This document shows, piece after piece, positions 15,793 to 24,150 of a stretch of DNA of 64,000 bases. Location of the stretch: positions 620,001-684,000 of the forward strand of contig NZ_JACBZO010000001.1 of NCBI RefSeq assembly GCF_013409005.1, read 5' to 3'. The notes under the pieces were generated by a model that saw only the letters and a list, made by a program, of their open reading frames with translations, did not search any database and had not been told where the DNA came from. The translations under genes and the position numbers were made by a program. The stretch comes from Demequina lutea (GTDB lineage: Bacteria > Actinomycetota > Actinomycetes > Actinomycetales > Demequinaceae). How positions within the stretch are numbered: the first letter of the stretch is position 1; the number at the start of each line of letters is the position of its first letter.

Positions 15793-16190
15793 TCATCGCA
15801 ATCCAGGGTGTAGTTGGGGTCTGAAGCCTCCGGTTTCGAGGACGGATCGGGTGATGTAGTTGGTGAGGTTGCGGAAGAAGCCGAGTGCGGAGCCGCGGAG
15901 GTGTTCGAGGCGTCTGTTGAATCTCCTATGTTTGTCAAGTGGTGGCGATTCAGTCCACCAACCGGGGACAAAGCCAGACACCCCGCCTCCGTCACCCCCG
16001 TGTCGATGGTCACGGTCCGCCCACCCTCCTCATCCGCGACAACATCCCACACATGGAACTGGGGAAGATTGAACAAACGCGACACCGCCGCCGGGTCGCC
16101 AGTATTGTGAAACACGCTCGTGGTCCTGTTTCCTCGGGGTATGGACAACGCCCAGCCTGCCTCAGGGCGACGAGCCCTCACAACAGGCAC
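15793..16190 (-). pseudogene. Composite ISL3 transposase relics with an IS3 end between them
   Basis: Positions 15793-15925 on the minus strand encode an ISL3 C-terminus (RRLEHLRGSALGFFRNLTNYI, then VLETGGFRPQL). It parallels the tail of the intact ISL3 protein at 18616 but has a small insertion. Positions 15977-16190 encode an ISL3-type N-terminus (SRLFNLPQFHVWDVVADEEG). Between them sits a solo IS3 terminal repeat (15953-15976). The pieces need not derive from one element. No intact gene is present between 15749 and 16193. Confidence 0.65.
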
Positions 16191-16193
16191 CCA

Positions 16194-17462
16194 TCACGCG
16201 GAAGTTGAAGAGCCGTCATACGAGACCGGCGCATCGAGTTTGCCGAGCGCAAGTGCTGCCGCCAAGGAAGGACGTAAGGGCAGTCGCGGGACCAGAACCG
16301 CATGCATGATGTGGTAGATGTCCGGCTTGCCATCCCAGACCACGTTTGACGGCTCGCTGTCGACATCCAGTTCCTGCCACCATGACCCACTCTGAAAGTC
16401 CATCATGCGGCGCCGGGAGTAATCCCAGAACTTCTGATACCAGTTCTCGTAGTCATCGTTTCCGGTCGCTGCGAAGAGTGCGTATGCGCCGCCGATGGCC
16501 TCGGTGATCACCCAGCGGATGCGCTCCCGGACGATGGGCTGCCCCTCCCAGTCAACGGTATAGACGAACCCCTCCTTGCCATCCGGCTCCCACGCGTCAC
16601 GCAAGGCCGCTTGGAAGAGCCCCTCTGCATCAACTAGCAGCCACGTCGGAGGTGTCTCGCCGAGTTCCTGGAGTTCCGCACGCAAGTGCAGAAGCAGGCG
16701 TGCCCATTCCATCCAGTGGCCTGGTGTTGAGCCGAACGCACGGAATCGATGGATAGGGTTCTCTTTGTTGTAGTCAGGCAGGGGCGTCCAGTCCGTGGTG
16801 AAGTGCTCATACACACGATACGAGTTACCGCGCGCATGCTCATGGATGAGGCGCGTGGCGATCGACATTGCTTTGTCGAGCAACTCTCGCTTGCCAAGTA
16901 CGCCGAAAGCGGCGAGGTACGCCTCGACAGCGTGCATGTTGACGTTGCCCCCGCGATACGGCTCCGAGACCTCGAACCGACGGTCCCAAGACTCGCGGGC
17001 CATTCCTTCCTCTTCGGCCCAGAAGTACTTGTCAGTGACCTCAAGCGCCTCGGTCAGGAGTTCGAGGCCGCCCGGCCGGCCTGCCGCCACTGCGCCTGCC
17101 GCGCCGAGCACAACGAAAAATGTGGGGTACCCGGACTTCGTATCGTCGACCGCGCCCTCGGGCTTGGCAGACGTGTACCAGCCCCCATTCTCGTCGTCGT
17201 GGAAGTGCCCCTTAATTGCTGCGATCGCATGGTCGACGAGGTCAGACGCTCCAGGCCGACCCATCAGCGCGGCGAGGGAGTACACGTGTGCCATGCGGCC
17301 ATTGATCCAGAGGTACTGAGGTACCGAGTCATCGCGTACGCCGTAATTGTCGAGCCATCCGAACCCACCATTGGGGTTGACAGCTGCCCGGGCAAAGTTG
17401 AACACTCTGTCCGCCTCGTTCTCAAGCCATCGTTGGTGAGCCGAGGTGCCGATCCACTCCAT
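16194..17462 (-). CDS. AGE-family aldose-ketose isomerase, YihS-like
   Basis: This 422-residue (alpha/alpha)6-barrel protein of the N-acylglucosamine 2-epimerase family is, from memory, much closer to YihS (sulfoquinovose/mannose isomerase) than to true epimerases. Shared blocks are LWINGRMAHVYSLAALMGRP, ESWDRRFEVSEPYRGGNVNM, FRAFGSTPGHWMEWARLLLH and WDGKPDIYHIMH. The expected catalytic His pair is at residues 249 and 384, with Arg56 and Arg239. It interconverts an aldose (mannose, glucose, or 6-deoxy-6-sulfoglucose) with its ketose. It is convergent with the importer operon and flanked by IS sequences. Substrate identity is open. Confidence 0.82.
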   Translation of the reverse strand: MEWIGTSAHQRWLENEADRVFNFARAAVNPNGGFGWLDNYGVRDDSVPQYLWINGRMAHVYSLAALMGRPGASDLVDHAIAAIKGHFHDDENGGWYTSAKPEGAVDDTKSGYPTFFVVLGAAGAVAAGRPGGLELLTEALEVTDKYFWAEEEGMARESWDRRFEVSEPYRGGNVNMHAVEAYLAAFGVLGKRELLDKAMSIATRLIHEHARGNSYRVYEHFTTDWTPLPDYNKENPIHRFRAFGSTPGHWMEWARLLLHLRAELQELGETPPTWLLVDAEGLFQAALRDAWEPDGKEGFVYTVDWEGQPIVRERIRWVITEAIGGAYALFAATGNDDYENWYQKFWDYSRRRMMDFQSGSWWQELDVDSEPSNVVWDGKPDIYHIMHAVLVPRLPLRPSLAAALALGKLDAPVSYDGSSTSA

Positions 17463-18610
17463 AAGAGCATCCCTTCCATGTGATATAGGCCATCATGTCA
17501 GTCGTATGCCAGCCGACAAGGACTTTAGATATGACGTTAGTCGGGCTGTTCGACCTGGTCAAGTCCATTTGCGTGGTGTAGGGCGTTTGCCGTGTGATTC
17601 TTGGATTTGTTAGGCGCTGAGGGCGCCGAGTTCGGTGGTCGGTTCCTCTCTTTCGGTGGTGACGAGGGTGAGGCGGGAGCGGCCCAGGACGTCGAGGCCG
17701 AGGTAGCGGCGGCCTTCGATCCATTCGTCGTGTTGTTCGGCCAGAACCGCGCCGACGAGGCGGATCAGGGAGGCGCGGTCGGGGAAGATGCCGACGACGT
17801 CGGTGCGGCGGCGGATGTCACGGTTGAGGCGTTCTTGAGGGTTGTTGGACCAGAATTGTCGCCACAGTTCCTTCGGGAAGTCGGTGAACGCGAGCACGTC
17901 CGTGCGGGCGCCTTCGAGGTGGGTGGCGACGGGGGGAGTTTGTCTTCGAAAGCGTGCAAGACCCGGTCGAACTGGGCGTGCACGGATGTGGCGTCGGGCT
18001 GGTCGTAGACGGAGTGGAGCACGGTCTTCACCCATGGCCAACCGGACTTCGGGGTCACGGACATCAGGTTCGCGTCGTAATGGGTGCGGCACCGTTGCCA
18101 GGTCGCGCCGGGCAGGGTAGCCCCGATCGCGGACACGAGACCGGCGTGCGCGTCGGACGTGACGAGTTTCACGCCGGTCAGGCCGCGTGCGGTCAGGTCG
18201 CGGAAGAAACCCAACCAGCCTGCACCGTCTTCGGCGCTCGTGACCTGCAAACCCAGGATTTCACGATGTCCGTCTGCGTTGACCACGGTTGCCAGGAGTG
18301 CGTGGACGTTCACGACGCGGCCGACCTCACGCACCTTCAGCACCAGTGCGTCGGCTGCGATAAACGTGTAGGGGCCGCCGTCCAGGGGGCGGGTGCGGAA
18401 CTGCTCGACTTGTTCGTCAAGGTCACGGGCCATGATCGACACCTGCGACTTCGACAGGCGGGTCACGCCCAAAGACTCGACGAGTTTCTCCATCCGCCTG
18501 GTCGACACCCCAAGCAGGTAACACGTCGCCACGACGGAGGTCAGGGCAGCCTCAGCACGGCGGCGCCGCTCAAGGAGCCAGTCCGGGAAGTACGTGCCGG
18601 TGCGTAACTG

Positions 18611-20031
18611 GCTCTTCACAATTGAGCGTGTAGCAGGGGTCTGAAGCCGCCGGCCTCGAGCAGAGCGCGGGCAATGTAGTTGCTGAGGTTGCGGAAGCCG
18701 AGCGCTGAGCCGCGGAGGTGTTCGAGGCGTCCATTGATCGCTTCTGTGGGGCCATTGGAGGTGCCGGGGCGGTCGAAGTACGCCAGGATGTCGTGGGCGC
18801 GGGTGTTCAGGGTGCGGCCGAGCCTGCGTAGTTCGACCAGGGCAGTGGGCACGACGGTGCGCAAGGACTCGATCAGTGCGGCGAGGTCCTGTCGGGCGGC
18901 TGCACGGTCGGTGTCACGGTAGGCGGTGATCATGCGCTGGTAGATGGCCCAGGTTGCTTCAATCTCGACGTGCTCGTCGGTGTCGAACAGGCGCTCGATC
19001 CTGACCCATTGGTGGTCTGTGAGTAGCCCGGCCCCGGTATGGAGCGTCCTCCTCGAGGTGTAGAGCGGGTCGTCGGCTCGTCCGCGATGACCATGGAGTT
19101 GCTGTTGGGTGCGCCTGCGGCATTGGTCGAGTGCTTCGCCTGCGAGGCGGACCACATGGAAGGGGTCCATCACGGCGACGGCCTGCGGAAGTTCCTCGGT
19201 GGTGGCGGTCTTGAAGCCCGTGAAGCCATCCATCGCGACCACCTCGATTTCGTCGGCCCATGGCGGGGGTCGCTCAGCCAGCCAGGTCTTGAACACCTGT
19301 TTCGAGCGGCTAGGGACCATGTCGAGTAGCCGGGCCGGGCCGGTCTTGTCACGCACGGGGGTGAGGTCGATGATGACGGTGACGTACTTGTCACCGAACC
19401 TCGTGTGACGCCACACGTGCTCATCGACTCCCAAAACGGCGACACCGTCGAAGCGGGCTGGGTCGTTGATGAGCCGCCGGTGCCCTTCGGTAAGGACCGC
19501 GTCGTTCGCGGTGTTCCATGCCACTCCCAACCCCGCGGCGATACGCGCGACGGACAGGTGGTCGATGACGAGGGCGCGCAGCGCCCACGCCAGCCCACCA
19601 CGAGAGACCTTCGCGCGGGGCTCGGCGGCTGCGGACGTGTCTTGCGACCAGAAGCGCCCGCACAGGGTGCACCGGTAGCGGCGCACCCGCACCTGCAGCG
19701 TCGTGGGCCTGCCACCGAACGGTTCATGAGCGAGTGTGCGGGAGTCGGTGCCCAGTCGGCGACCCAGACCACCACAGGACCGACACTCGTCGTCGGCATC
19801 GGTGACGCGGCACTCGAGCACCGCCCGATCTGGTCGGAGGCGTTGGCTCACAGCCACGAGCCCGGGCTCGTCTAGGCGGCAGAACGTGGTCAGGTTGGGC
19901 ACGCCGAAGGTAACGTGGAACAAGTCGAGGTCCTTCAGATGGTGAGTGTCAGAACTTCCATCCTGGGGGACCTCGACCCCCACCCCCAACCACTCACACC
20001 CCGGTCAGCACACCCTCAATTGTGAAGAGCC
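18611..20031 (-). mobile_element. ISL3-family insertion sequence with 8-bp target duplication
   Basis: Perfect inverted ends of at least 17 bp, GGCTCTTCACAATTGAG at 18611 and its complement ending at 20031, are flanked by the 8-bp direct repeat GCGTAACT (18603-18610 and 20032-20039). This is the duplication size expected for ISL3. The insertion split the IS256 transposase codons for PKLR and TGTY, so it came after the IS256 copy. Confidence 0.95.
18616..19989 (-). CDS. ISL3-family transposase
   Basis: This protein of up to 457 residues has an N-terminal zinc-ribbon-like segment (DADDECRSCG, then RYRCTLCGRFW) with two CxxC pairs, an HTH region, and the DDE_Tnp_ISL3 core (GVAVLGVDEHVWRHTRFGDK, then EVVAMDGFTGFK). 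The C-terminal EAINGRLEHLRGSALGFRN carries the final Glu region. The first in-frame start is a TTG at 19989; a GTG at 19983 would be equally plausible. The frame is intact, so the element may be active. Relics of related transposases are at 15793-16190. Confidence 0.88.
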   Translation of the reverse strand: MGVGVEVPQDGSSDTHHLKDLDLFHVTFGVPNLTTFCRLDEPGLVAVSQRLRPDRAVLECRVTDADDECRSCGGLGRRLGTDSRTLAHEPFGGRPTTLQVRVRRYRCTLCGRFWSQDTSAAAEPRAKVSRGGLAWALRALVIDHLSVARIAAGLGVAWNTANDAVLTEGHRRLINDPARFDGVAVLGVDEHVWRHTRFGDKYVTVIIDLTPVRDKTGPARLLDMVPSRSKQVFKTWLAERPPPWADEIEVVAMDGFTGFKTATTEELPQAVAVMDPFHVVRLAGEALDQCRRRTQQQLHGHRGRADDPLYTSRRTLHTGAGLLTDHQWVRIERLFDTDEHVEIEATWAIYQRMITAYRDTDRAAARQDLAALIESLRTVVPTALVELRRLGRTLNTRAHDILAYFDRPGTSNGPTEAINGRLEHLRGSALGFRNLSNYIARALLEAGGFRPLLHAQL

Positions 20032-20401
20032 GCGTAACTTCGGGATCGCGACATCGAGGGTGCCGGTGCGGGTGCCGAAATCGCGGTGACGGTAGCCGTT
20101 GCGGGAATTGACCCGGCCGGGCGACAACTGGCCGTATACGGCGCCGCAAACAGCTTCCGCTTCAGCCGACATCCACGTGTTGATAAACGTCGTGAGCATC
20201 TGCCGCATCAGATCCGGTGAGGCCTGCTCGAGTTGTTCGGACAGGAAACGGGAAGGGTCGATAAAGGGGGGCGCGGTCATCGCGTGTACTCCTTCGAAGA
20301 GACTTTGAATCGGTCTTTCCAAGAATCACGCGGTGGCCGCCTCACACTCGTGCAACACGCCCATCAACACCGGGCCTTACACCACGCTATTGGACGCAAC
20401 C

Positions 20402-20586
20402 GAGCCGCTTTGTTACCACGCCGATACTCCAACGCCAACTTCTTCGTTACCGCCTTGCGTTCACTCAACGTCAGCCACATGGACAAGACCTACCGACGCT
20501 GACTCACCGACACCGCCAGGCGCGCATTATCAAATGATTCTTCGATACCTACTACGCGCGCACTTTCCATGAGTCAACGCGCCAGG
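20402..20586. other. No recognisable gene; possible IS debris
   Basis: Between the IS256 end and the promoter of the aldolase gene no reading frame with recognisable similarity is seen. A short plus-strand run (SNANFFVTALRSLNVSHMDK) looks like a decayed protein tail, but its family could not be identified. Confidence 0.4.
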
Positions 20587-20615
20587 TTGACAAACAGGGG
20601 CCACCTGTGCAATCT
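20587..20615 (+). promoter_or_regulatory. Candidate sigma70-type promoter of the deoC-like gene
   Basis: TTGACA at 20587-20592 is a consensus -35. CAATCT at 20610-20615 lies 17 bases downstream as a weak -10. About 50 bases of leader and an AGAGGAG ribosome site follow before the GTG at 20668. Confidence 0.45.
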
Positions 20616-20667
20616 TCTATTTGTCTATTCTCGTCCGCTCAATTCGACGACATCACAGAGGAGCATC

Positions 20668-21372
20668 GTGACAAACACCACGACCATCCCGACGTACCGG
20701 GGCCGCACGTACGAGGACATCGCAGGCGCGATTGATCACTCCCTGTTGCGCCCCGAGTTGACCCTGGCCGAGGTGGAGGCCGGGTGCGCCATCGCCGCGA
20801 GATACCGAACTGTGAGCGTCTGCTGCCGGCCCGTCGATGTGACGTTCGCGCACGGACTACTTACCGGTACGGACGTCGCCATAGGCACCGTCGTGTCGTT
20901 TCCGCACGGAAACTCCACGACCGCCGTTAAGGTTGCCGAGACTGCGGAAGCCGTCGCGAATGGCGCCACCGAGATCGACGTGGTCCTCAGTATCGGCTTG
21001 CTGCGCTCTGGTGAGTTCCAGCGGGTGCAAGATGACATCGCAGCCGTCGTCGCGGCCGCCGACGGGCATTTGGTGAAGGTGATCCTGGAAAATGCCTATC
21101 TCTCCGACGCCGAGAAGGTGTCTGCCTGCCATCTGGTCGAGTCCGCTGGCGCCGACTACGTCAAGACGTCCACCGGTTTCGCCCCCTCAGGCGCCACCTT
21201 GGACGACCTCCGGCTCATGCGTGCGAGCGTCGGACCACAAATGAAAGTCAAGGCTGCGGGCGGGGTACGGACCCTCGACGCGATGATTGACGTGCTTGAC
21301 GTTGGCTGCAGTCGCAATGGTACCATCGCGACCGCGGTGATCCTCGACGACTTCGTCGCGCGCGCGCGCTGA
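20668..21372 (+). CDS. deoC: DeoC/deoxyribose-phosphate aldolase family protein
   Basis: This 234-residue TIM-barrel class I aldolase has NGATEIDVVLSIG (catalytic Asp), HLVKVILENAYL (Schiff-base Lys), and YVKTSTGF (second Lys), then KVKAAGGVRT for phosphate binding. DERA cleaves 2-deoxyribose-5-phosphate to glyceraldehyde-3-phosphate and acetaldehyde; paralogues in sugar loci can act on other phosphoketoses. The GTG at 20668 is preferred for its AGAGGAG site six bases upstream. A ROK kinase remnant follows six bases later, which indicates a former catabolic operon with a kinase. Confidence 0.82.
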   Translation: MTNTTTIPTYRGRTYEDIAGAIDHSLLRPELTLAEVEAGCAIAARYRTVSVCCRPVDVTFAHGLLTGTDVAIGTVVSFPHGNSTTAVKVAETAEAVANGATEIDVVLSIGLLRSGEFQRVQDDIAAVVAAADGHLVKVILENAYLSDAEKVSACHLVESAGADYVKTSTGFAPSGATLDDLRLMRASVGPQMKVKAAGGVRTLDAMIDVLDVGCSRNGTIATAVILDDFVARAR

Positions 21373-21378
21373 TCACTG

Positions 21379-21655
21379 ATGGCCCGCTACCTCGGACTGG
21401 GCATCGGCGGCACCAACGTCAAGACGGCGGTCGTCGAAGACGGCCCTGGTGGCTCGCTTCAAGTGATCGACACGACCAGCGAGTCCACGCTCGCCGACCG
21501 CGGGCCGCAGTCAGTGGTGGAGCGCGTGGAACGGGGCGCATCGCGGCGCTCGGCCCGATAGAGGCGGCTGGGGTGATGCTGCCCGGAACGTTTGACGCGC
21601 TGCGCGGGACTGCCACGTTGATCCCGAACCTGCCCGGTCTGTGGGTGGGGACCCC
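21379..21655 (+). pseudogene. ROK-family sugar kinase, frameshifted and truncated by IS110
   Basis: The ATG start six bases after the aldolase opens a ROK phosphate-binding motif (GLGIGGTNVKTAVVED). Near 21535 the frame changes and the next conserved block (IAALGPIEAAGVMLPGTFD, then TATLIPNLPGLW) continues in another frame. The coding similarity ends at the IS110 element. It would have phosphorylated a hexose or ketose in the same operon as the aldolase, and is now inactive. Confidence 0.8.
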
Positions 21656-21679
21656 GGAATCTGAATCGCCTGTAAGTCT

Positions 21680-21955
21680 TTCCTTGGCTGGCCTGGGGCT
21701 GGCTGGCAGGGTTGGTGTTGGCGCTCCTGCTCGATCGTGACTCGTGAATCGCCTGGCCTCCGCGTTGCGGAGTGCTCTGCCCGGGATCTGTCCGTTCGAG
21801 CAGGGGGCCGACGCCGACCCGGCCCACTGCGGGCCTGATAAGAAGCCTGCCCGACCGTTCCCGGTTGTGGCCCGTTACAGGACTGCCTCGGAGTGACCTT
21901 CACCCGGGTCGACGCCGACCTTCGGCGACGTCACCCAAAGGAAAGGATCACCGTC
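21680..21955 (+). ncRNA. Candidate IS110 bridge RNA in the left end
   Basis: The leader before the recombinase gene has no protein-coding signal but several strong hairpins. Examples are CTCCGC-GTT-GCGGAG (21758-21772), GGCCC-ACTGC-GGGCC (21822-21836) and a GCCGA/TCGGC stem inside GTCGAC...GACGTC (21908-21932). An 11-base sequence at the left edge of the element (TGAATCGCCTG, 21662-21672) is repeated at 21745-21755, as would be expected if one loop carried a donor guide copied from the element end. IS110-group elements are known to express such an RNA from this position. The exact RNA ends are unknown. Confidence 0.5.
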
Positions 21956-21958
21956 ACC

Positions 21959-23020
21959 ATGACCATCGTCGCAAACACCTACACCTATGTCGTTGGTGCG
22001 GACACCCACTCGCGCACGCATACCGTCGCGGTCGTCAACGCCGCGAACGGCGCGTTGGAGACCGCGACCACATTCCCCACGACCGCGGCTGGACTGAAAC
22101 GTGCGGTCTCGTGGATCGCCAAACGCACCGGCGGGCTCGCCGATGTGCTGGTCGTAATCGAGGGCATTGGGTCCTACGGCGCCGGCCTGGCTCGCTGCTG
22201 CGCGCAGGCCAGCTACCGTGTTGTGGAACCCTTCCCGACCGCCCGTCGCCTTCGCTGCGGTCGGGGCAAGAGCGACGAGTTGGACGCGGAACTGATCGCC
22301 TGCTCCGTGCTGTCGGCCGACACCACCCAACTGCGGGAACCGCGCGAGGACTCCGGGATCCGTGCGGCATTGCGCGTGCTCGTCACAGCTCGCGATCTGG
22401 TGAACGCGGAGCGCACGCGCGAGATCAACGCGCTAACCGCACTCCTTCGCACCGTCGATCTCGGCATCGACGCACGCCGCCCACTATCCAAGGCCCAAAT
22501 AGTTCAGATCGCTGCCTGGCGGTCGCGAAGCGAAAACATTGCGACCGCGACCGCGCGCAAGGAAGCGATTCGCCTGGCGCGCCGTGTTCGCGACAGTGAC
22601 GATGAGCTTGCCGCCAATCGCGACGAAATGACCTCGCTGGTTCAGGCCAGCGACGGGGTGCACCTACTCGATGAGCCCGGAATCGGGCCGGTCAATGCCG
22701 CCGTCATCATCGCGGCATGGTCACACGCTGGGCGAGTGCGGTCAGAAGCCGCTTTCGCCGCTCTCAGCGGATCGAGTCCCGTTCCCGCGTCATCCGGGAA
22801 CACCACCCGGCATCGACTCAACCGCGGTGGCGACCGCCGCTTGAACCGTGCACTCTCATCGATCGCGCTCACCCGCATGGCGCACCACCCAGCGACTCGC
22901 GCTTACGTCGACCGCCGTCGCGCCGAGGGCCGCACCACGAAAGAAATCCGCCGCAGCCTCAAGCGCTACATCGCCCGCCAAATCTATCGACTGCTCGCCC
23001 AGACTGCCACAACTGCTTGA
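21959..23020 (+). CDS. IS110-family recombinase (DEDD transposase)
   Basis: This 353-residue protein has an N-terminal RuvC-like DEDD domain: VVGADTHSRTHTVAV (D), VVIEGIGSYG (E), and GKSDELDAELIA (D, D). Its C-terminal Transposase_20 domain has LDEPGIGPVNAAVIIA and FAALSGSSPVPASSGN, where the serine cluster contains the nucleophile expected for this family. The ATG at 21959 follows AAAGGAAAGG. The protein recombines DNA under guidance of the structured RNA encoded upstream. The frame is intact. Confidence 0.9.
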   Translation: MTIVANTYTYVVGADTHSRTHTVAVVNAANGALETATTFPTTAAGLKRAVSWIAKRTGGLADVLVVIEGIGSYGAGLARCCAQASYRVVEPFPTARRLRCGRGKSDELDAELIACSVLSADTTQLREPREDSGIRAALRVLVTARDLVNAERTREINALTALLRTVDLGIDARRPLSKAQIVQIAAWRSRSENIATATARKEAIRLARRVRDSDDELAANRDEMTSLVQASDGVHLLDEPGIGPVNAAVIIAAWSHAGRVRSEAAFAALSGSSPVPASSGNTTRHRLNRGGDRRLNRALSSIALTRMAHHPATRAYVDRRRAEGRTTKEIRRSLKRYIARQIYRLLAQTATTA

Positions 23021-23036
23021 CAAGACATAGAAGCAT

Positions 23037-23142
23037 CCCGGGTTTAGTGGAGGGTCTGCTTCCCCGAAAGGATGGGGGCCTTGCCGCTACCTAAGGAAGT
23101 ATCCGCAGGAGCTCAGGGAGCGTTCCGTGCGGCTTGTGAGAG
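23037..23142 (+). mobile_element. IS3 5' relic of the 4168-5499 type
   Basis: It begins CCCGGGTTTAGTGGAGGGTC and continues through the leader into the first codons of the same OrfA (PRKYPQELRERSVRLVR) at about 23092-23140. It is then interrupted by the IS3 element at 23143. It shows that a second copy of that IS was once here. Confidence 0.75.
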
Positions 23143-23169
23143 TGAAGCGCCCCAGGTTCTCTGCCGCTC

Positions 23170-24150
23170 CTATGCGGGTTGCGGCTCTCGGTTGAGGGTC
23201 GCGTAGTGAGCTTGCTCGAACTCGGCCGGTGGAACGTAGCCGAGGCTTGAGTGAAGCCTACGAGTGTTGTACCAATCGACCCAGCCGGCGGTCGCGAACT
23301 CGACGTCCGCGATCGTCCGATACGGGCCCTCGTGGAACACGGTCGTGCGGATGCACTCGGCCTTGTAGAGCCCGTTGATCGTCTCCATCAGCGCGTTATC
23401 GTACGCGTCGCCGACGGACCCGATCGAGGGCGCGATGCCGTCGAGGGCGAGCTTGTCGGTGTAGGCCAACGAGACATATTGAGACCCGGCGTCCGAATGT
23501 GCTCGGAGCTGCTGCGGGAGGATCGGGTGGCCTTGGCGGCCGCGTTCCCAGAGGCCCATCCGCAGGGGGATCATCACCAGGTCGACGTGCTTGGTGGTCT
23601 GCGCATGCCACGCGACGATGCGCTGAGAGAACACGTCCACGATGAACGCGACGTAAACCCACCCGGCCCAGGTGCGGCAGTAGGTGAAGTCCATCACCCA
23701 GGTGTGATCCGGCTGCGGCGCGGTGAAATCCCGATTCAGCAGATCCCCGGCACGGACCCCGTCCTTCGCGGGGATCGTGGTGCGCACGCCCTTATCGCGG
23801 CGCACGCCCGACAGTCCGAGGACACGCATGGCCCGGTCGACCGCGCCTGTGGATGCACCAGGGATCGTGGTGCGGCGGATCAACGCGGTCATCTTCCGCC
23901 GCCCGTACAACCCCTCGGGAGTCATCTTGCGGCGCAGGGAACCATCGGGTGTGGGCACGTGCGTCCACGCGGTGTCACGGACCGCGTCGACGACATGCGC
24001 GTCTGTGACCGTGCGGACCGCGACGTGGCCTCCTCTCCACGCACGATAGGTGCGCGCGGCGACCTGGCAGCCCTGCTCACGCAGAACCCTGCAAGTCGAC
24101 TCGACCGCGTGCCCCTCGGCTCTCATCGTGTCGATGAAACCCATGATCAT
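23170..24150 (-). CDS. IS3-family transposase OrfB (DDE)
   Basis: This 326-residue integrase has VMDFTYCRTWAGWVYVAF (Asp), AHSDAGSQYVSLAY (Asp), and DNALMETINGLYKAE (Glu), plus the tail WYNTRRLHSSLGYVPPAEFE. The ATG overlaps the orfA stop as ATGA. No lesion is visible, so with OrfA it could still transpose. Confidence 0.9.
   Translation of the reverse strand: MIMGFIDTMRAEGHAVESTCRVLREQGCQVAARTYRAWRGGHVAVRTVTDAHVVDAVRDTAWTHVPTPDGSLRRKMTPEGLYGRRKMTALIRRTTIPGASTGAVDRAMRVLGLSGVRRDKGVRTTIPAKDGVRAGDLLNRDFTAPQPDHTWVMDFTYCRTWAGWVYVAFIVDVFSQRIVAWHAQTTKHVDLVMIPLRMGLWERGRQGHPILPQQLRAHSDAGSQYVSLAYTDKLALDGIAPSIGSVGDAYDNALMETINGLYKAECIRTTVFHEGPYRTIADVEFATAGWVDWYNTRRLHSSLGYVPPAEFEQAHYATLNREPQPA

Larger units (their letters stand above)
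17610..20280 (-). pseudogene. IS256-family transposase, disrupted by ISL3 insertion and frameshifted
   Basis: The N-terminus starts at the ATG at 20280 (MTAPPFIDPSRFLSEQL, then NSRNGYRHRDFGTRTGTLDV) and reaches AIPKLR at the ISL3 insertion. It resumes after the ISL3 at TGTYFPDWLLERRRR and continues through both catalytic Asp regions. The reading frame then changes at the six-G run 17931-17936 (six C on the coding strand) before NNPQERLNR and the C-terminus. Apart from the insertion it has the same C-tract frameshift as copies A and C. Confidence 0.85.
17557..20401 (-). mobile_element. IS256-family element, copy B, interrupted by an ISL3 element
   Basis: The ends are imperfect inverted repeats: GGTCAAGTCCATTTGCGTGG at 17557 and, on the other strand from 20401, GGTTGCGTCCAATAGCGTGG. 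This copy is the only one in the window with both ends and the N-terminus of the transposase. Removing the ISL3 insertion (18611-20031 plus one 8-bp repeat) gives an element of about 1.42 kb. No flanking target duplication is obvious (GTTCGACC versus GAGCCGCT). Confidence 0.88.
21656..23036 (+). mobile_element. IS110-family insertion sequence
   Basis: It lacks terminal inverted repeats, as expected for IS110. A roughly 300-bp non-coding left region, one DEDD recombinase gene and a very short right end (about 16 bp after the stop) match the organisation of the IS110 subgroup, whose bridge RNA lies upstream of the recombinase. The boundaries are approximate: left by loss of ROK similarity, right by the start of an IS3 relic. 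Confidence 0.8.

Noticed and set aside
17541-17556. Possible target duplication flanking IS256 copy B
   Set aside because: The 8-9 bases on the left (GTTCGACC) and right (GAGCCGCT) do not match, so no duplication is claimed.
16194-21372. Firm annotation of the island as a sulfoquinovose pathway
   Set aside because: Only the isomerase points to YihS; the PfkB-type kinase, sulfofructose-phosphate aldolase and sulfolactaldehyde enzymes are not seen, so the idea is kept only as a hypothesis.
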